From Drechmeria coniospora (taxonomy: Eukaryota; Ascomycota; Sordariomycetes; Hypocreales; Ophiocordycipitaceae), in contig NC_054391.1 of assembly GCF_001625195.1 (NCBI RefSeq), forward strand, positions 1,798,001 to 1,862,000: 64,000 bases of DNA. Reading direction: 5' to 3'. This document shows positions 60,074 to 64,000 of this stretch, piece after piece; position 1 is the first letter of the stretch; each line of letters starts with the position of its first letter. Below the pieces are notes generated by a model. That model was given only the letters and a program-made list of their open reading frames with translations. It had not been told where the DNA came from and did not search any database. Made by a program: the position numbers and the translations under genes.

Positions 60074-61045
60074 TTAGAATAAAGAGGTGAAAAGTCCGAG
60101 GAGGGTGGTGAGGAAGTTGCCGCCTCCAGAAGAGGCAGGGGCCGGAGGTGTGACGGCGGGTGCGGGGGGTGGCGTGTCAGTGCCAACACCGTTACCGCTA
60201 AGAGTGCTGGAAGAGCCGCCAGTAGAGCCACTAGTCATGGAAGATGAAGACGACATGCCGCCGGAGGTGGACTGGGAAGAGCCACCGGTAGTAGTACCGG
60301 CCTTGGCGGTAGCACCGCCCGTGATAGAATTGGAGGAAATCTCGTCGTCGGCATCCAAAGCTGCATCTTCAGCGTCGCTCAAAGCGACGGCCGAGCCAGT
60401 AGAGGCAGTGCCTGAGTTGGCACCCGACGAGGCACCCGAAGCGGGACCCGAAGCGGGACCCGAAGCGGGACCCGAAGCGGGACCCGAAGCAGCACCCGAA
60501 TTGGGACCCGAGGCGGCCGTCTTCGCATCGACGCACTTGTCTGGGGCAAACTCTGCATTGGATGCTTTCAGGGTGTCGGAGAGACCAGCAGAGCTCTTCT
60601 GGGCGATCGCCTTGAGTGACCCGTCCACCTGGCTGATGACGGCATCGGTGAGAGCCTGGGAGTCGGTGCTGAGCTTGACGAGCGACTGGCGGATGCTGGC
60701 GCAAGCACCAGCCTTCTGGAAAGCCGGCTTCTGGGCCTTCATCGAGGACTGCAGCTCGGTGCCAACCGTCTGAAGGCTCGTTGTGACTGTTTGAAGGCCC
60801 ATGGCGTCCATGAGACCCAAGGCCCCACCCTTCTTGACGTCAGCCGCGGCCTTCTCCATGGTGGTCAAGAGGTCGTTGGTGGCAGCTTGGAGCTGGGCGG
60901 TATTGCCGTTGAAGGATTTGACTTGCTGGTTGAGGGCCGACAGCTTGGCTTGGACGGCAGTCAGGGCGTCCGAGGCGACGGAGCGCTTGTCGATGACGCC
61001 GGCGGAGGCGACGGAAGCGAAGGCGACGGCGGTTGTGAACTTCAT
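60074..61045 (-). CDS. HsbA-family cell-wall protein with Ser/Gly/Ala-rich, probably GPI-anchored tail
   Basis: The frame is open from 61492, but ATG 61045 starts a signal peptide (MKFTTAVAFASVASA) with a Kex2-like KR just after it, so I place the start there, giving 323 residues. Residues about 20-175 are the HsbA domain of amphipathic helices with two cysteines (ACASIR and DKCVDA). The tail from 176 on has five ASGP-type tandem repeats and long Ser/Gly/Thr runs, ending in a short hydrophobic segment (FLTTLLGLFTSLF) that suggests GPI anchoring. It is about twice as long as the paralogue at 14053, which lacks the tail. The likely role is a surface or cell-wall protein that mediates contact with hydrophobic substrates. 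Confidence 0.88.
   Translation of the reverse strand: MKFTTAVAFASVASAGVIDKRSVASDALTAVQAKLSALNQQVKSFNGNTAQLQAATNDLLTTMEKAAADVKKGGALGLMDAMGLQTVTTSLQTVGTELQSSMKAQKPAFQKAGACASIRQSLVKLSTDSQALTDAVISQVDGSLKAIAQKSSAGLSDTLKASNAEFAPDKCVDAKTAASGPNSGAASGPASGPASGPASGPASGASSGANSGTASTGSAVALSDAEDAALDADDEISSNSITGGATAKAGTTTGGSSQSTSGGMSSSSSMTSGSTGGSSSTLSGNGVGTDTPPPAPAVTPPAPASSGGGNFLTTLLGLFTSLF
60439..60510 (-). repeat. 12-bp in-frame repeat encoding ASGP units
   Basis: The plus strand shows GAAGCGGGACCC repeated about four times exactly and then degenerate copies, encoding A-S-G-P on the minus strand. Confidence 0.85.
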
Positions 61046-61150
61046 TGTGATGGAAGATACGTTTGGGTTGGATGGCTGTTGGAGCAGATAGATGGCAAAA
61101 TGAAGACGATGAGAAAGAATGATTCTGCTGTTGCTGTTGTGGTTGTGTAA

Positions 61151-61220
61151 ACGAGTGTAAGTGAGCGAGTGTAAGTGAGTGAGTGCTAGTGAGTGAGTGT
61201 GTGTGTGTGTGAGTGTGATG
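61151..61220. repeat. GTGAGT / GT microsatellite in 5' leader
   Basis: Degenerate GAGTGTAAGTGAGT units pass into a pure GT run at about 61198-61210. It lies between the TATA-like box and the ATG of the HsbA gene, so it should be transcribed in the 5' UTR, as AC and CTCACT on the mRNA strand. Confidence 0.8.
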
Positions 61221-61256
61221 ATGATTTCGATTGCCAAATGTCGGATGCATTCGAGA

Positions 61257-61264
61257 CTTATATA
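61257..61264 (-). promoter_or_regulatory. TATA-like box of second HsbA gene
   Basis: The minus strand reads TATATAAG about 210 nt upstream of ATG 61045, with the microsatellite in between. Confidence 0.5.
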
Positions 61265-61499
61265 GATAATTCTCGACCAAAAACTTGGGGATCTGGCTAA
61301 CGGATGGCTTGACATCTTCCCGTTCTGAAACCTGCCGTCTTCACACAGCCATCCTCCGCCCGTCAGTGGGCGTTCCTGAGTTTCAACAGTAGTTTCCCCC
61401 CCTACCTGCGCCCAGCCTACGCCCACTCTGCAGCCCATAGGGCTTGTTAGTTGGATGGAGACCCTAGATGTGTAACCGGACTTCCCGGCCATTCTCTAG

Positions 61500-64000
61500 G
61501 CGGGTGGGTCGTGCTCGTGGCGTCTGGTCGGCTCCCCAGGCCCAGGGGCTCCTGGCTGCAGGTACGGTTCTGTCCGCTCGGGACGAAGATTGTTTCGACA
61601 CCTGCTTCTACTGTTGCCCTGGCTTGCCTTGTTTGCCTCGTGCCGCCAGACACGGATTCGCATACCCGGGTACGTGGTGCGTCGAGGAGATGCCGAGCAC
61701 ATGTTCGAATCGAGTGAAGGGATGCACAGGGCGCCAGATGAAGAACATGATGACCCTGCTCGGTTCAGCATCCGCCAAGACGTCAACGCGACTGCTGCAT
61801 TCGGCGAACCATGGGGTACTCTCGACGGAGCGACGGCGTATGATGCATGGATGGGAGGAAGCAGGGTGATTGGCAACTGCATGGACTGACCAACCGTTGC
61901 GAGAATTGCCCGCTGCCGTACCCCACGGAGGGCGATTCTGGAAGCAGGCGAGACCGCCGCGGCAAACAAATGCCAACAACGGAGCGAGCTTGGTAGGGCG
62001 GGGAATTCGACAGGCGGCGAAGGCGCCGGGTTGGAGGGCGAGTCGGAGGTTGAGTGGGTGGTACGATAGGTTAACGCCGCCAAAGCTTTTTGACTCTCAT
62101 TCCAGGACACTTGGCCTAGACTGTCACCAGCCGGTCCCTTCGACGCAGTCGAACCCCGCCGACGGCTTGTCCGCGCCACGACCTATTCGCACGCTCTGGG
62201 GGAGAAGGTTTCATGCCACGCTGCCGCTGGGCTGGCCCTCGTGTTGCGCCCGGCCCCTGTTTCCCCCGCTCGCTGCCAACCGATGCCACCGTTTCGCCGT
62301 TTCTCCGTCTCGAATTGGAAGGTTTGGGCCGTAGCTGACGCCAGAGCTCGATGGGAGGAAGAGACCCATCAGGCAGGATGGCCAACCAAGCGCAGTTGGT
62401 GCCTCTTTTGCTGCGCGGCTTTGTCTGGGATAAGGCAAGCGTTTGGGAAGGCAACGTAGGTGCCAAACAAACGACGCCAACGACGTCGTCGCCACGGCCG
62501 ATTCTGGTGCTTGACGAACTCCACCGCGACGGGTTCAAGTTTGTTTGCTTCCCCGTTTGTTTCGTTTCCGACGCATTATGCCGACGCTCCCGCATCCCTG
62601 GATGGCGCACGCGAGCGGAGAAGCCTGAAGTGGCTACGGCGCCGGTCATGTTTGAGATGGCGCAGAAAGGAACGGGTGACGATGGCTTTGTCGGGTTCGT
62701 CCGTGGCCTGTTACCACGCCTACCTCGGACGAGAAGCTAGGGGCAGGGGTGTCTACCAGCGGTGATCAGCGTGTAGGTTCAAATGGTTCGGCGACACGCC
62801 GACGCCGTGGTGTGTCCGGTCTCTTCCCTGGTGGCCCGCAGCGCATACGAGCAAGATGGGGCGAAGGAGGAAGGGCTGCTCCGTTGGGCTGCTCCGTTGG
62901 GATACGAAGCCAAGGCTCGTCCACGCTCGAGCTGCCGGCACACGTCCTGTCCCGGTTGAGGCACCCGCGCGCCATGGTCTTTTCTCGCTCCGCAGGCCTG
63001 CACGTGGACTCCAACACGCGCTTGAACCGTACCCGATGGAGCGAGCGCCCGGATGTCCACCCGTCAGTTCGGTTGATGGGTGGTTGATGGGCGGTTGATG
63101 GTTGCGATATGGTTTCGTTGATGGCGCATGACCAGGTGCATCAATCGAGGCCCGGCACGAACAGGGGCGCGACCATCGCACCGAGCAGGTCGGCAGCGGC
63201 AGCATCCAAGCAAAGGCCATGGTCTTTCCTCGGCTCGTCGGTACGGTCGTGGTCACGACGGCCCTTGCGAGGGGGTCATCACGTCGGCCATCGGCTTCCA
63301 TTGCCATCAAGCGGGCACCGCGGTCGGTACAACGCCTCCGCCTCGGCCTCCGTCGGGCAGGCTCACATTCCAGAGGCCATGTTCACCTTGCTCTCCTCAA
63401 AGTCAAGCGAAGCCGCATGATGCACTGTTGCCAGGTCAGCCTTTGGCTTTCGCCTGCCGTCGTGTTCGCTGTTTTGGCCAGGTCACCTCCTCGGCTCGGT
63501 CTCACGTTGCGGCTCCCCCGTGGACAGCATTCACGCCTGCTGGCGTCCATTTCGGCTCACGTCTCCGTCGGGTTCAAGCCGGTGACTGTGACGGTGATGC
63601 GTTGACGTACCGGCACGTTCAAGCTCGGATTGCCACCGTTCACGTACGTGGCACGTGGGCAGATCTTCGTCAGCACAGTGCGCACATGTAGCCGTGGGGT
63701 ACGGCGCTCGTTGCTGCCGGGGCACTGCACTTATGGCCCTACGTGCACTCATGTGCGTGTACGCTGTGCTACACCTTGGCCTCGCTGCTTCCCGTGGCAC
63801 GCTGGACACATTCACCATGCCGACTTGAGCCCGTCTCGAATGAAGTGTCTACAATACTCGAACGGCCGGAATATGCACATCATGACGCAAGTGCACGTAC
63901 GTGTAAGAGCATGCATGAGTAAGAACACTTTTTGTGCACATAGAGCAGACACCGTACTCGGCAGCATCCACATGGATGGGCACGCGGTACAGTGTGAAGT
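61500..64000. other. GC-rich terminal region, no supported gene
   Basis: Open frames of 80-230 codons occur on both strands, with none favoured by motif, signal peptide or splice continuity. GTAC palindromes are absent until the last 200 bp. Any gene here is either unrecognised or continues beyond the right edge. Confidence 0.4.

Overview
The window looks like nuclear DNA of a filamentous ascomycete, probably a hypocrealean Sordariomycete. Protein genes have short introns (48-95 nt) with GT..AG borders (one GC..AG), there is no operon spacing, and the families are typical of Pezizomycotina: a hybrid NRPS-PKS megasynthase, HsbA-type surface proteins, fungal secreted phospholipase A2, S10 carboxypeptidase, GH47 mannosidase and 14-helix MFS pumps. 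The species assignment is inference.

Left end (1-19 kb), a candidate secondary-metabolite locus. A megasynthase that is cut by the left edge reads A-T-KS-T-C-A-T-R. Its ketosynthase has Cys-His-Asn where condensing enzymes have Cys-His-His, there is no acyltransferase or reductive PKS domain, and the second adenylation domain has lost key residues, including the A10 lysine. It converges on a gene for a stand-alone AlaX/AlaRS-type tRNA editing protein. An ATR1-like DHA2 pump with a GC-AG intron, a small HsbA-family secreted protein and a second DHA2 pump follow.

Middle (19-48 kb), a secretome-rich stretch separated by long non-coding blocks. Genes: a secreted Cys-rich protein of unknown function, phospholipase A2, S10 carboxypeptidase, a DUF5722-like TIM-barrel protein with a 33-residue minisatellite, a CorA-like transporter with an altered GMN motif, a dipeptidyl peptidase IV that carries an apparent one-base frameshift, and a secreted endonuclease/exonuclease/phosphatase-fold protein. 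The non-coding blocks are packed with short GTAC-centred palindromes (TACTCCGTA / TACGGAGTA and relatives).

Right end (48-64 kb). A six-exon minus-strand gene encodes a secreted effector-like protein with a Cys/His papain-like module and two copies of an unrecognised ~150-residue unit. Next to it lies about 2.6 kb with coding-looking fragments that I could not assemble. A GH47 alpha-mannosidase and a second HsbA protein with a low-complexity, probably GPI-anchored tail follow. The last 2.5 kb hold no gene I can support.

Splice models were built by hand from reading-frame continuity, splice signals and family motifs. Frames and phases were checked arithmetically, but no database or transcript evidence was available.
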